NCBI RefSeq assembly: GCF_022662195.1
Contig: NZ_JAKMCS010000008.1
Location: 124,001-188,000 of the forward strand
Source: Aestuariivivens insulae
Lineage (GTDB): Bacteria > Bacteroidota > Bacteroidia > Flavobacteriales > Flavobacteriaceae
Length of the DNA: 64,000 nt
Direction: 5' to 3'
Made by a program: the position numbers and the translations under genes. Below the pieces are notes generated by a model that saw nothing but the letters and a program-made list of their open reading frames with translations, was not told the origin of the DNA and made no database searches. Positions 54,741 to 63,480 of this stretch are shown here, piece after piece; the first letter of the stretch is position 1, and each line of letters starts with the position of its first letter.

Positions 54741-55118
54741 GTGAAAAAAGGACTTTTTATAGTGATGATGGGATTAAGCGCACTTATTCTATGTAATAGT
54801 TTAAGGGTGTCCATTACTTATGCATACTATAAAATTGATCCAATGGGGTTTATTGAAGCCTTGTGTGAGAACAAGGACAAGCCAGAGATGGCCTGTAATG
54901 GAAAATGCCATTTAATGAAAGTGTCCAAATCGCAAGACAAAGACCAAAAAACACCAGAGTCCATTATAGATTTTAAAGAACTGCTTTTATACTACCTTGC
55001 AACTTCAGAATTTGTGATAAATTTTGATGAAGCAGTGAAAAGCAAATCCATCTTTGCTTATAAAAATTTGTATTCTTATAACAATCTTGAAGATTGTTTC
55101 CATCCCCCACAAGCGTAA
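54741..55118 (+). CDS. Small Cys/Met-rich membrane protein linked to copper receptor
   Basis: 125 residues (GTG start at 54741) or 117 if the ATG at 54765 is used. The GTG would sit right at the predicted transcription start, so the ATG, with AAAAAAGGA about 12 nt upstream, may be the true start. One N-terminal membrane segment (LFIVMMGLSALILCNSLRV) is followed by CENKDKPEMACNGKCHLMK, a three-Cys, Met- and His-bearing motif found in small proteins of Bacteroidota next to TonB receptors. It resembles a soft-metal binding site; copper is inferred from the next gene. Function unknown. 66 bp before the receptor gene, same transcript. Confidence 0.78.
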   Translation: MKKGLFIVMMGLSALILCNSLRVSITYAYYKIDPMGFIEALCENKDKPEMACNGKCHLMKVSKSQDKDQKTPESIIDFKELLLYYLATSEFVINFDEAVKSKSIFAYKNLYSYNNLEDCFHPPQA

Positions 55119-55184
55119 TTTATAATCTTAGCGAGGTATACTTTTACCTAAACCCTATTAAGTTAAATTATAATATTACTATAG

Positions 55185-57275
55185 ATGAAAACATGTTATA
55201 GTGCGTATTTGTGCGTGCTAATTTCAGCGATGTCTTATGGTCAAAATAGAAACACGACACCTCAAGACACAACTAAACACAAAATGGTTAAACTAAACGA
55301 AGTTATTGTAACGGGAAACTTAAAATCGGATCCTACGCTCACGGTAACTTCCAATAAATATGAAGAAGCAGTTGTACAGCCTAAAAATGTGGCTGATTTG
55401 TTTAACAATATCAACGGCTTTTCTTCGATAAAGCGAGGCAATTACGCTATAGACCCTTCGTTTAGGGCGGCTCAATCGGAACAGTTAAACATACAATACG
55501 ATGGCGGGACAAAAGCAATGCATGCCTGTCCCAACCGCATGGATCCAATTACCACCCATATTATACCTGAAGAAATCACCAAAATAGAAATTATAAAAGG
55601 CCCCTATACTGTGCGTTATGGCGCTACTTTTGGAGGCGTTATTAACATGGTAAGTCAAAAACCGGATTATGAAGCTAGTGGTTTTCATGGTAAAGCCTCG
55701 GTAGGTTACGAAAGCAATGGCAATTCGCTTGTCAATATGATTCAGTTGCAGTACATTCAACCTAAATATGATGTTATAGCCAATGCAGGCTATAGGGATT
55801 TTGGCAATTATAAAGATGGTAACGATATTGAAATTCCGTCGTCATTCCGAAGTACGGATTATGGCGTGAAACTAGGCCTTAACTTCACCGATAACCAACG
55901 TCTGCAAGCCCATTGGCGACAATCTTTTGGGCGTGATATATTTCATGCGGCTTTGCCAATGGATTCAGAATATGACAATACCAGTATTATAGCATTGGAT
56001 TATAAATGGAATGATATAGGTAATATAGGTAAGGCTTTTACTGCCAAAGCCTATTACAGTTTTGTGGATCATTTTATGACAAATATCTATAGACCTATAT
56101 TTATGATGATGGAGGCCACATCGGCAATTGAAGCCACAACCACTGGAGGTAAAATGGAGCTTAACTGGACACCTTTAAAAAAGCTAAATGTATTTTCGGG
56201 TGTCGATGCCTTGCATATCGCTAGAGACGGTGGCAGGACCCGTTTGGTTAAAATGATGAACGGTATGCCAGTACCGATGCCAATGACTTTTAATGATAAG
56301 GTTTGGCAGGATTCATACATTACCGATTTAGGAGTCTTTACAGAGGCTAAGTATAGTATAAAGCCCAATACAGTAATGACTGCTGGTGTGCGTTATGATC
56401 AAGTAACTTCCAATATAAAAGATCCCGAAGCCGATTTTGAAGCGATGTATGACTTAGGCAAACGTACAGAACATAATATAAGCGGTACGATATCGGTTAA
56501 AACATTGGTTTCGGAACTGTTTACGCTTGAAGCGGCTTATGGCCGGGGGGTACGTTCAGCCAATATGGTGGAACGGTTTATTAACCATTTTACGGTAGGG
56601 CAGGACCCCTATGAGTATATGGGAAATCCCAATTTAAAGGCTGAGGTTAACAACCAATTCGAAATAGGGTTTAAAGGCAAGGACATCACTCATAATTTTA
56701 AATATTCTGCATCGTTTTATTATGCGTTTTTCGAAGATTATATCGTTGGTATTGTTGACGAAAGTTTAAACCGAAAGTATATGCCCATGGCAGAACCTAG
56801 ACATACAAAAGTGTTCCAAAACTTGGACGACGCTTATAAAACCGGTCTGGAAGCTACCATGCAAGTTAATGTTTTAAAGGATTATTATCTTAAAGCTGAA
56901 TGCGCTTACGTCTATGCCAAGAATAACGATTTAAAAGAGTCTTTACCTTTAACGCCACCATTTAATTCTAAACTGATTTTAGGCTTTAAAAAAGAGAAAC
57001 TTTGGGCCAATGTACAGTATAATTTAGTGTCTAAGCAAAAAAACATCTCCAAGAGTTTTGGAGAGACCGAAACAAATGGTTATCAAACTATAGATGTAAG
57101 GTTGGGCGTTAAGCCAATAAAAGGGATTACTTTAGGTGTTGCTGTTATTAATGCATTCGATGAAGCGTATCACAACCACTTAAACTTTTCGTTTACCAAT
57201 CAAACCAATTTTGGAAGGATACCTATTACCGAGCCTGGTCGTAATTTTTCAGCTTTCTTACAGTATATGTTTTAA
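55185..57275 (+). CDS. TonB-dependent copper receptor (OprC/NosA-like)
   Basis: 696 residues: signal peptide ending SYGQ (residue 20), a plug domain (about 45-165; LNEVIVTGNL, IEIIKGPYTVRYGATFGGVINMVS) and a 22-strand-type beta-barrel ending in FSAFLQYMF with terminal aromatic. In the plug, CPNRM places Cys115 and Met119 as CxxxM, and His296 and Met298 in VDHFMTN give HxM. This is the CxxxM-HxM copper-binding pattern of Pseudomonas OprC, with nearly the same distance between the halves. It should import copper across the outer membrane using TonB. It lies behind the small Cys/Met-rich gene and probably a Crp/Fnr-type promoter, and ends at a strong terminator. Confidence 0.92.
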   Translation: MKTCYSAYLCVLISAMSYGQNRNTTPQDTTKHKMVKLNEVIVTGNLKSDPTLTVTSNKYEEAVVQPKNVADLFNNINGFSSIKRGNYAIDPSFRAAQSEQLNIQYDGGTKAMHACPNRMDPITTHIIPEEITKIEIIKGPYTVRYGATFGGVINMVSQKPDYEASGFHGKASVGYESNGNSLVNMIQLQYIQPKYDVIANAGYRDFGNYKDGNDIEIPSSFRSTDYGVKLGLNFTDNQRLQAHWRQSFGRDIFHAALPMDSEYDNTSIIALDYKWNDIGNIGKAFTAKAYYSFVDHFMTNIYRPIFMMMEATSAIEATTTGGKMELNWTPLKKLNVFSGVDALHIARDGGRTRLVKMMNGMPVPMPMTFNDKVWQDSYITDLGVFTEAKYSIKPNTVMTAGVRYDQVTSNIKDPEADFEAMYDLGKRTEHNISGTISVKTLVSELFTLEAAYGRGVRSANMVERFINHFTVGQDPYEYMGNPNLKAEVNNQFEIGFKGKDITHNFKYSASFYYAFFEDYIVGIVDESLNRKYMPMAEPRHTKVFQNLDDAYKTGLEATMQVNVLKDYYLKAECAYVYAKNNDLKESLPLTPPFNSKLILGFKKEKLWANVQYNLVSKQKNISKSFGETETNGYQTIDVRLGVKPIKGITLGVAVINAFDEAYHNHLNFSFTNQTNFGRIPITEPGRNFSAFLQYMF

Positions 57276-57299
57276 GCTGTAGTTCTGCGATTAACTAAG

Positions 57300-57329
57300 A
57301 AAGGAACGCTCTGCGCGTTCCTTTTTTTT
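57300..57329 (+). terminator. Terminator of the copper receptor unit
   Basis: AAGGAACGC (57301-57309) and GCGTTCCTT (57315-57323) form a perfect stem with a 5-nt loop and a following run of seven T. Confidence 0.92.
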
Positions 57330-57331
57330 AG

Positions 57332-57562
57332 CCTCATAATAAGGAAAGCGGTCAAACCGAATTTACTATACAAACTGAAAATTCTCCAATTTCTGTTGAA
57401 ATGGGTGGACCAAAATATGCTGTGGGCATGGATAAAAATGGAAGGCATTATACATTTGTGTTTATTAATGAAAATTTCGAGTATGATTTACTAAAGAATA
57501 TAGTGCTTAAAATTTTAGACGAAGAGGTTAAACCCACTTCAAGCTCTAGAAAAGGAAATTAA
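57332..57562 (+). pseudogene. Remnant reading frame without a start
   Basis: In one frame from the TAG at 57329 to the TAA at 57560 the DNA encodes a well-behaved protein segment (GQTEFTIQTENSPISVEMGG ... RHYTFVFINENFEYDLLKNI ... KILDEEVKPTSSS). Its first ATG is in the middle (57401, 53 codons left). The composition is that of real coding DNA rather than spacer, so this looks like the 3' remnant of a lost gene, cut off when the upstream receptor unit was placed there. A short real gene from 57401 cannot be excluded. Family unknown. The rest of the 417-bp gap holds only the terminator and AT-rich leader. Confidence 0.45.
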
Positions 57563-57692
57563 AAAGTTAAAGACTTATTGTTTATATTTAATTGGAATGT
57601 TTAGTTCACTCATCGAAATAAGCACTTTACTCATTATTCCTTTTTTTTCTGTTTGGTTATTTTGAGATTTACTTCAATAAATCAACATAACT

Positions 57693-60600
57693 ATGAAACT
57701 AACTGTCCACTTCCTATTTGCCTTTGCAATCACATTAGCATTTCCCCAACAATCTCCTAAGGTAGTCTTAAGTGACTCCAGTAGTTTAAAGCTATCTCAT
57801 TTAACCGTCACAGTCAACATCACAGGAAATTTTGCGACCACAACCTACGACATGAGGTATTATAATGGATTGGACAGAACTTTAGAAGGTGAATTAGTAT
57901 TTCCCTTGGGAGAGGGGCAAGCCGTATCACGTTTTGCTATGGATGTTAATGGAAAATTGCGTGAGGCTGTAGTCGTAGAAAAGGAATTGGCCAGAGTAGC
58001 TTATGAAAGTAGGGTGAGGCAAAATATAGATCCCGGTTTATTGGAAAAAACGGAGGGCAATAATTATAAAACCAGAGTTTATCCAATCTTGCCAAAGTCA
58101 TATAAACATATTGTCATTACCTGTGAACAAGAGTTGTTCACTTCCAATGAAGAGCTTATTTATGAATTACCTTTAGGTATCAATGAGACGATTGATCAAT
58201 TTTCAATGACTATTGACGTATATGCCAATAGAACACCAACAATCAAAAATAAGGGTTATGACAATTTCTTTTTCAGAAAAGAGGGTAATATTTATAAGGC
58301 TCATTTTAAGGACAAAGAGTTCGCCCCAAATAAACCTGTAATTATTGGGATACCCAGTAAATTAGGTCAGGAATCTATACTGACTTACAATGATTATTTC
58401 TATATCAATAAGAGACTTACTTCAAACCAAAAGTTAAAGCAGAAACCAAAATCCATAAACATTCTTTGGGATGCTTCTTATTCCATGCGAAACCGAAATT
58501 TAGAAGAAGAATTAAAGCTATTAGGTAATTATATCAACTACCTTCAAAATGTAGATATAACTTTTGTAAGCTTTAGTAGTGCGGTTCATTCAAATACTTC
58601 ATTTAATATAAAAAATGGGAAATGGCGTGCTCTAAAAGAGCATATCAAAGCTGTTACATATGATGGAGGTACTTCATTTAACCTCATTGGAAGTTTAGTG
58701 CCTAATGTAGGTGAAACTCTGTTGTTTACAGATGGTTTGTCAAATTTAGGGACACAATCAAGTACTTATGAAAGTACTATTTATACTGTTAATTCGGTAG
58801 TTTCAGCCAACCATAGCTATCTTAATTCCTTAGCCACTAACACTGGAGGTAGCTATATTAATCTAGTCCGACTTGCCCATCAGGAGGCGCTTAAGCTTTT
58901 AAGACATGAAACCTTCCAATTTTTGGGGATTAAGGATAATACATCCATTACAGAGATTTACCCAAATAAGAATACTAACGTCAATAATGATTTTTCTATA
59001 ACAGGAAGGTTTTCAAAGAACACAACTATAGAGCTATTATTTGGATATGGAGGGAAGATAATGCAGAGAGTACCTGTTGTCTTAGGAACAACCGAAAGTT
59101 CCAAATTGGTAAAACAACTATGGGCCAAACAAAAACTCAAAGCCCTCAATCATGATAAAAAGCAGAATAAAGAGCTTATTATAAAACATGCGAAACAATA
59201 CCATCTTATTTCAGATTATACTTCAATGCTCATTCTGGACAGATTGGAAGATTATGTGCGCTACCGTATAGAACCACCACAGGAGCTCAAGCAAGGGTAT
59301 AAGCAAAGGATTAAAGAATTGGAGATGGTTGAAGCAGAAAGAAAAACTGAAATTCAAGATAGAAGGGAGACTTTATTCATGGATTATGAAGACATCAAAA
59401 AGTGGTATGCCTCTAAATTTCCATTAGAGACTTCAATGGTTACAAAGGTTGGGCAAAATCAAGTAGAGCGAAATAGTAACCTAAACCAAACTAGACAGCA
59501 GGACGTTCCTCATGCTTTAAATACTGGTTCAGCAAATCAAGCAAGAAACCGAACTTATGTAGATTCTACAAAGCGTGTTGTTCGGGGGCAAGTCTTAGAT
59601 GCATCTGGAATTCCGTTAGCAGGTACAAATATTTATGTAAAAGGAACTTCACGGGGAGCACAAACAGATTTTGACGGTAATTTCGCCATCAATGCTGAAG
59701 AAAATGATGAATTGGAAATTTCATATATCGGATTTGTACCAAAAAATATTATAGTAGGTCATAATAATGACATTAATATCAAATTAGAAGAGGATAGCGC
59801 AACACTTGATGAGGTTGTAATTATAGGTTACGGTGTTCAAAAAAAATCTAATGTTACGGCTTCAGTTACAACTGTGGTTGCACAAGCTTTAAGTGGACGT
59901 GTAGCTGGAGTGGATGTAACAAAAGAATCAAATGATTCTTCAATTACAATAAGAGGCAATACGTCTATAGTCAATAATTCACCTCTTTATGTTATGGATG
60001 GTGTTGTTTCAGAAATGAATCCATTAACCAACTTAAAGGCCGAGGATATAGAATCCATCCAAACATTAAATAGCGAAGCAGCTTCGTCGCTATATGGTTC
60101 GAGAGCCAGTAATGGTTTAATTATCATAGTAACTAAAGATGGTAAAGAAAAAAATCGGGAGGCTATTGATAAATTAAATCAGGAAATCTCAGAAAAGATT
60201 GAACTAAAGCCATGGAATCCAGATACCCCCTATATTCCTATTTTGGAAAAAGAATCAACAATTGAATCAGCTTATAAAACATATTTGGATTTACGCGGCA
60301 AATATTCCAATAGTCCTTCATTCTTTTTGGATGTTGCAGATTTCTTCGATCAACAAAAAGCACCAGAAATAGCAATTAGGATATTAACTAACCTTATCGA
60401 GGTAGAGTTTCACAACCATGAGTTAATGCGTGCTTTGGCATATAAATTAGAATATTTCAAACAATATAATTTAGCCGTTGTTGTATATGAAAAAGTACTC
60501 GAATTAAGGCCAGAAGAACCTCAGTCTTACAGGGATTTGGCATTGGCGTATGAATATACGGGAGATGTGCAAAAAAGCTTTGACTTATTGTACAAGATTT

Positions 60601-61121
60601 ACAATGGAGGCTTATTAGAAAAGGATGAAGAAGAACGCTTTTATGGGATTGAACATATTGCTTTTATCGAATTGAATCGGCTGGTATCCAAATATGGCAA
60701 TGAACTTGATTTGAGTGAAGCGCTTCAAAAGGAATTTACTAAAATGCCAATGGATGTAAGGGTAGTAATTGATTGGAACCATAATGACACTGATATTGAT
60801 TTGTGGGTCATTGATCCGAATGGAGAAAAAGCATATTATAGCCATTCCAAAACCAATATAGGAGGAAGAATGTCTGAAGATTTAACAGAAGGTTATGGAC
60901 CAGAATCATTCTTACTCAAAAATGCGATAAAGGGCAATTACAAAGTTATGGTGGATTATTTTGCCGATAGCGTTCAAAAAATATCTGGGCCAACTGTACT
61001 TAAAGTGACCTTATTTACCAATTACGCTAAACCTAATGAGCAAAAGGAAACCATTATTATTAGATTGGACAAAGAGGAAGATGAAATTGAAGTTGGAAAT
61101 TTAATAGTTAATAAAATTTAG
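57693..61121 (+). CDS. Secreted VIT-VWA protein with SusC-type plug, TPR and DUF2135-like domains
   Basis: 1142 residues. Signal peptide 1-18. VIT (vault inter-alpha-trypsin) domain about 25-150 (YYNGLDRTLEGELVFPLGEG). VWA about 253-400 with an intact MIDAS: DASYS (Asp260, Ser262, Ser264), Thr327 in GGTSF, Asp347 in FTDG. A linker of about 200 residues follows, then a carboxypeptidase-D regulatory-like beta domain (about 628-700; GQVLDASGIPLAGTNIYVKG), then a SusC-type TonB plug (about 700-820; LDEVVIIGYGVQKKSNVT, ALSGRVAGVDV, PLYVMDGV, YGSRASNGLIIIVTKDGK). No beta-barrel follows: next are TPR-like helices (about 840-1010) and a DUF2135-like beta domain (DWNHNDTDIDLWVIDPNG). Such VIT/VWA proteins bind partners through divalent metal. 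The plug inside it is unexpected and suggests TonB contact or decoy use of the plug. Stands alone after a remnant; the next gene is a tRNA on the other strand. Confidence 0.9.
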   Translation: MKLTVHFLFAFAITLAFPQQSPKVVLSDSSSLKLSHLTVTVNITGNFATTTYDMRYYNGLDRTLEGELVFPLGEGQAVSRFAMDVNGKLREAVVVEKELARVAYESRVRQNIDPGLLEKTEGNNYKTRVYPILPKSYKHIVITCEQELFTSNEELIYELPLGINETIDQFSMTIDVYANRTPTIKNKGYDNFFFRKEGNIYKAHFKDKEFAPNKPVIIGIPSKLGQESILTYNDYFYINKRLTSNQKLKQKPKSINILWDASYSMRNRNLEEELKLLGNYINYLQNVDITFVSFSSAVHSNTSFNIKNGKWRALKEHIKAVTYDGGTSFNLIGSLVPNVGETLLFTDGLSNLGTQSSTYESTIYTVNSVVSANHSYLNSLATNTGGSYINLVRLAHQEALKLLRHETFQFLGIKDNTSITEIYPNKNTNVNNDFSITGRFSKNTTIELLFGYGGKIMQRVPVVLGTTESSKLVKQLWAKQKLKALNHDKKQNKELIIKHAKQYHLISDYTSMLILDRLEDYVRYRIEPPQELKQGYKQRIKELEMVEAERKTEIQDRRETLFMDYEDIKKWYASKFPLETSMVTKVGQNQVERNSNLNQTRQQDVPHALNTGSANQARNRTYVDSTKRVVRGQVLDASGIPLAGTNIYVKGTSRGAQTDFDGNFAINAEENDELEISYIGFVPKNIIVGHNNDINIKLEEDSATLDEVVIIGYGVQKKSNVTASVTTVVAQALSGRVAGVDVTKESNDSSITIRGNTSIVNNSPLYVMDGVVSEMNPLTNLKAEDIESIQTLNSEAASSLYGSRASNGLIIIVTKDGKEKNREAIDKLNQEISEKIELKPWNPDTPYIPILEKESTIESAYKTYLDLRGKYSNSPSFFLDVADFFDQQKAPEIAIRILTNLIEVEFHNHELMRALAYKLEYFKQYNLAVVVYEKVLELRPEEPQSYRDLALAYEYTGDVQKSFDLLYKIYNGGLLEKDEEERFYGIEHIAFIELNRLVSKYGNELDLSEALQKEFTKMPMDVRVVIDWNHNDTDIDLWVIDPNGEKAYYSHSKTNIGGRMSEDLTEGYGPESFLLKNAIKGNYKVMVDYFADSVQKISGPTVLKVTLFTNYAKPNEQKETIIIRLDKEEDEIEVGNLIVNKI

Positions 61122-61147
61122 AGCAACCATACCACTCACCAAATAAA

Positions 61148-61177
61148 AAACCCTAGTAACAATTGTTACTAGGGTTT
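61148..61177 (-). terminator. Terminator of tRNA-Ser
   Basis: AAACCCTAGTAACAATTGTT begins a 30-bp perfect palindrome. On the minus strand it is followed by TTTTTTATTT, so it ends the tRNA transcript; on the plus strand it may also serve the upstream gene. Confidence 0.85.
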
Positions 61178-61180
61178 AAG

Positions 61181-61265
61181 CGGAGGAAGAGGGATTCGAA
61201 CCCCCGGAGGTGTGACCCTCAACAGTTTTCAAGACTGCCGCATTCGACCACTCTGCCATTCCTCC
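61181..61265 (-). tRNA. tRNA-Ser (anticodon TGA)
   Basis: An 85-nt cloverleaf on the minus strand. The acceptor stem is GGAGGAA with TTCCTCC, discriminator G; the T-loop is GGTTCGAATCC and the long variable arm is typical of class II tRNAs. The anticodon TGA is read at 61231-61229 within CTTGAAA. No CCA is encoded at the 3' end, consistent with a need for the CCA-adding enzyme. Confidence 0.96.
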
Positions 61266-61372
61266 TAAGCGGTTGCAAATATAGAACCCTTTTTTAATTC
61301 TTTCAAATAAAAAGATAAGTTTTTGTTCAAATTTTAAAAAAAATATTTGACTCACTAATAAGTAGTATATTC

Positions 61373-61404
61373 TTGGAAAAAAGAAACTACAAATCTTATT
61401 TTTG
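61373..61404 (+). promoter_or_regulatory. Promoter of the nitroreductase gene (TTG-N21-TATTTTTG)
   Basis: TTG (61373-61375) and TATTTTTG (61397-61404) match the -33/-7 consensus with 21-bp spacing. The start site would be near 61408, so translation must begin at the ATG at 61424 and not at the TTG upstream. Confidence 0.68.
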
Positions 61405-61423
61405 TAAAAATTTTACCGAGCAA

Positions 61424-62053
61424 ATGAGTACTATCGAAAAGTTAAAATGGCGTTACGCTACCAAAAAGTTTGATACCAATAAAGTCCTGTCCAGTGAAAA
61501 ACTACAGATATTAAAAGAGGCCTTCAATTTAACAGCAACCTCATTTGGGTTACAGACTATAAGCTTAGTAGTGGTAGGCGATAAAGGTCAGCGAGAGCCT
61601 TTGGTAGCGCATGCTTATGGGCAAAAGCAGGTCTTGGAAGCCTCCCATTTATTAGTCATCTGTATTCAAGATAATATACAGGATCATGATGTGAACGACT
61701 ATTACAAAAATATAGAGGATATTAGGGAAACGCCTAGCGAAATTTTAGAGCCCTACCGAAAAAGCCTTATGGATATGATGCAAAAGATGACTGTGGAAGA
61801 GCGTCGGCAATGGTCTAAAAATCAAGCCTATATTGCTTTAGGAAACCTTATGACGGTTTGCGCCATAGAGGAAATAGATGCAACGCCTATGGAAGGGTTT
61901 ATCCCAGATAAGCTTGATGAGTCACTTAAATTAAAGGCACTTGGATTAAAATCTGTATTATTATTGCCGGTGGGCTATAGAGCCGAAGACGATATGTTTT
62001 CGTCATTTAAAAAGGTACGCAAACCCATAGAGGAAACTGTAATTGAATTATAA
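61424..62053 (+). CDS. Nitroreductase family NAD(P)H-dependent oxidoreductase
   Basis: 209 residues beginning MSTIEKLKWRYATKKFDTNK, the FMN-binding RYATKKFD arm of the NfsB-like nitroreductase family; then SFGLQTISLVVVGDKGQRE, NQAYIALGNLMTVCAIEEID, TPMEGFIPDKLDE and LLPVGYRAEDD. It is a homodimeric flavoprotein that reduces nitroaromatics or quinones with NAD(P)H; the physiological substrate is unknown. The promoter upstream decides this start over an upstream TTG. It is followed by a repeat hairpin and the DegT-family gene. Confidence 0.92.
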   Translation: MSTIEKLKWRYATKKFDTNKVLSSEKLQILKEAFNLTATSFGLQTISLVVVGDKGQREPLVAHAYGQKQVLEASHLLVICIQDNIQDHDVNDYYKNIEDIRETPSEILEPYRKSLMDMMQKMTVEERRQWSKNQAYIALGNLMTVCAIEEIDATPMEGFIPDKLDESLKLKALGLKSVLLLPVGYRAEDDMFSSFKKVRKPIEETVIEL

Positions 62054-62074
62054 ACAAATATTTAGCACTCTCAT

Positions 62075-62127
62075 TTGGTGCCTTCGAGAACACTTTTGTA
62101 AACTCAGTGTGACACCTCGGGCACCAA
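62075..62127 (+). repeat. Palindromic intergenic repeat
   Basis: TTGGTGCC (62075-62082) and GGCACCAA (62120-62127) with inner arms CGAG/CTCG and ACACT/AGTGT form a long imperfect hairpin after the nitroreductase stop. There is no T-run, so it is repeat-like rather than a terminator. The remaining 99 bp before the next start show nothing further. Confidence 0.5.
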
Positions 62128-62226
62128 GAAGGTAGGGCTTGGAGTTTATGCTTAGTACAGTCGATGAACCTCAATCCATGCTTGCCGATAGGGAGGGCTA
62201 ACACAAAAAAATAACAACATAAAATT

Positions 62227-63432
62227 ATGCCAGGATTTGAATTATTTGGAGAATTGGAACGAAACGAAGTTAATGATGTTCTAGATAGCGGTGTATTAAT
62301 GCGTTACGGGTTCGATGGAATGCGCAATGGCCATTGGAAGGCCAAAGCACTGGAAAAAGAATTGCAAAGCACTTTGCAAACCAAACACGTACAGCTGGTC
62401 TCTAGTGGTACAGCTGCGGTTACGGTGGCATTAGCATCGGCAGGAGTAGGAGCTGGAGATGAGGTGATTATGCCCACCTTTACTTTTGTGGCCAGTTTTG
62501 AAGCCATCATGATGCTGGGGGCTATTCCTGTTTTAGTGGATATTGATGATACCTTGGCATTAGACCCCAAAGCAGTTGAAGCGGCTATAACCGCAAAGAC
62601 CAAGGCGGTTATGGTAGTACAAATGTGTGGCAGCATGGGGCGTATGGATGCTCTGCAGGCTGTTTGTAGCAGGCACAAACTCCTTTTGGTAGAAGATGCT
62701 TGCCAGGCCATAGGAGGGACCTATAACAGTAAACCCTTGGGTAGCATTGGCGATTTGGGTTGTTTTTCGTTCGATTTTGTAAAAACCATAACCTGCGGTG
62801 AAGGTGGCGCGGTAATTACCAATAATGAAAATTATCATACCAATGCCGACCATTATAGCGATCATGGGCATGACCATGTTGGAAATGATAGGGGAGCGGA
62901 AACACATCCGTTTTTAGGATATAATTTCCGTATTTCAGAATTGCACGCTGCAGTGGGCTTGGCCCAAGTAAAACGGCTACCTGAGTTTTTAGCCATTCAA
63001 AAGCGAAATTTCAATATTATAAGGGAGACCCTGTCACAAATACCTGAGGTTACTTTTAGAACTGTTCCTGAGGGAGGTGAAGAGAGTTATGCTTTTTTAA
63101 ATTTCTTTTTGCCTAATTTGGAAATATCCAATAAAGTCATGTTGGCCTTTAAAGAAGCTGGGATAGATGGATGCTTTCATTATTATAATAACAATTGGCA
63201 TTACATACGTAAATGGGAACATTTAAAGGATTTAAAATCATTATTCCCTATTTCAAAAGAAGTAAAGGAAGGGCTTGAATATCTAAAGAGCAAGACGTTC
63301 AAGCAATCTGATGATTATATCTCCCGAAACATTTCCTGTTTGATAAAACTCTCTTGGACCGAAGAGGAAGTGAGACAAAGAGCTGTAAAAATGGGTGAAG
63401 CTATTGTATCTGTACTCAAGCAAAGCAGGTAA
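62227..63432 (+). CDS. DegT/DnrJ/EryC1/StrS family aminotransferase
   Basis: 401 residues of fold-type I PLP enzyme: SSGTAAVTVALASAG (phosphate cup), MPTFTFVASFEAIMMLG, VEDACQAIGGTYNSKPLGS (PLP-ring aspartate) and SFDFVKTITCGEGGAVI with the PLP lysine. These are marks of sugar aminotransferases that make amino sugars for surface glycans or antibiotics. The His-rich stretch YSDHGHDHVGNDRG in the middle is unusual. The family usually acts on 3- or 4-keto dTDP/UDP/GDP sugars, but the substrate cannot be told from sequence. It has a near neighbour in the nitroreductase and not in a glycan cluster. Confidence 0.9.
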   Translation: MPGFELFGELERNEVNDVLDSGVLMRYGFDGMRNGHWKAKALEKELQSTLQTKHVQLVSSGTAAVTVALASAGVGAGDEVIMPTFTFVASFEAIMMLGAIPVLVDIDDTLALDPKAVEAAITAKTKAVMVVQMCGSMGRMDALQAVCSRHKLLLVEDACQAIGGTYNSKPLGSIGDLGCFSFDFVKTITCGEGGAVITNNENYHTNADHYSDHGHDHVGNDRGAETHPFLGYNFRISELHAAVGLAQVKRLPEFLAIQKRNFNIIRETLSQIPEVTFRTVPEGGEESYAFLNFFLPNLEISNKVMLAFKEAGIDGCFHYYNNNWHYIRKWEHLKDLKSLFPISKEVKEGLEYLKSKTFKQSDDYISRNISCLIKLSWTEEEVRQRAVKMGEAIVSVLKQSR

Positions 63433-63480
63433 AAATTGGTTATAGGTTGATTGTTAATGTACAATTAACCTATAATGCAA

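Noticed and set aside
61148-61177. 30-bp palindrome containing GTAACAATTGTTAC, similar to the pump operator
   Set aside because: Position after the tRNA and the T-run on the minus strand show it is a terminator; the resemblance is probably chance.
61373-61423. TTG-started extension of the nitroreductase
   Set aside because: The TTG is the -33 element of a good promoter whose start site lies downstream; the family N-terminus begins at the ATG at 61424.
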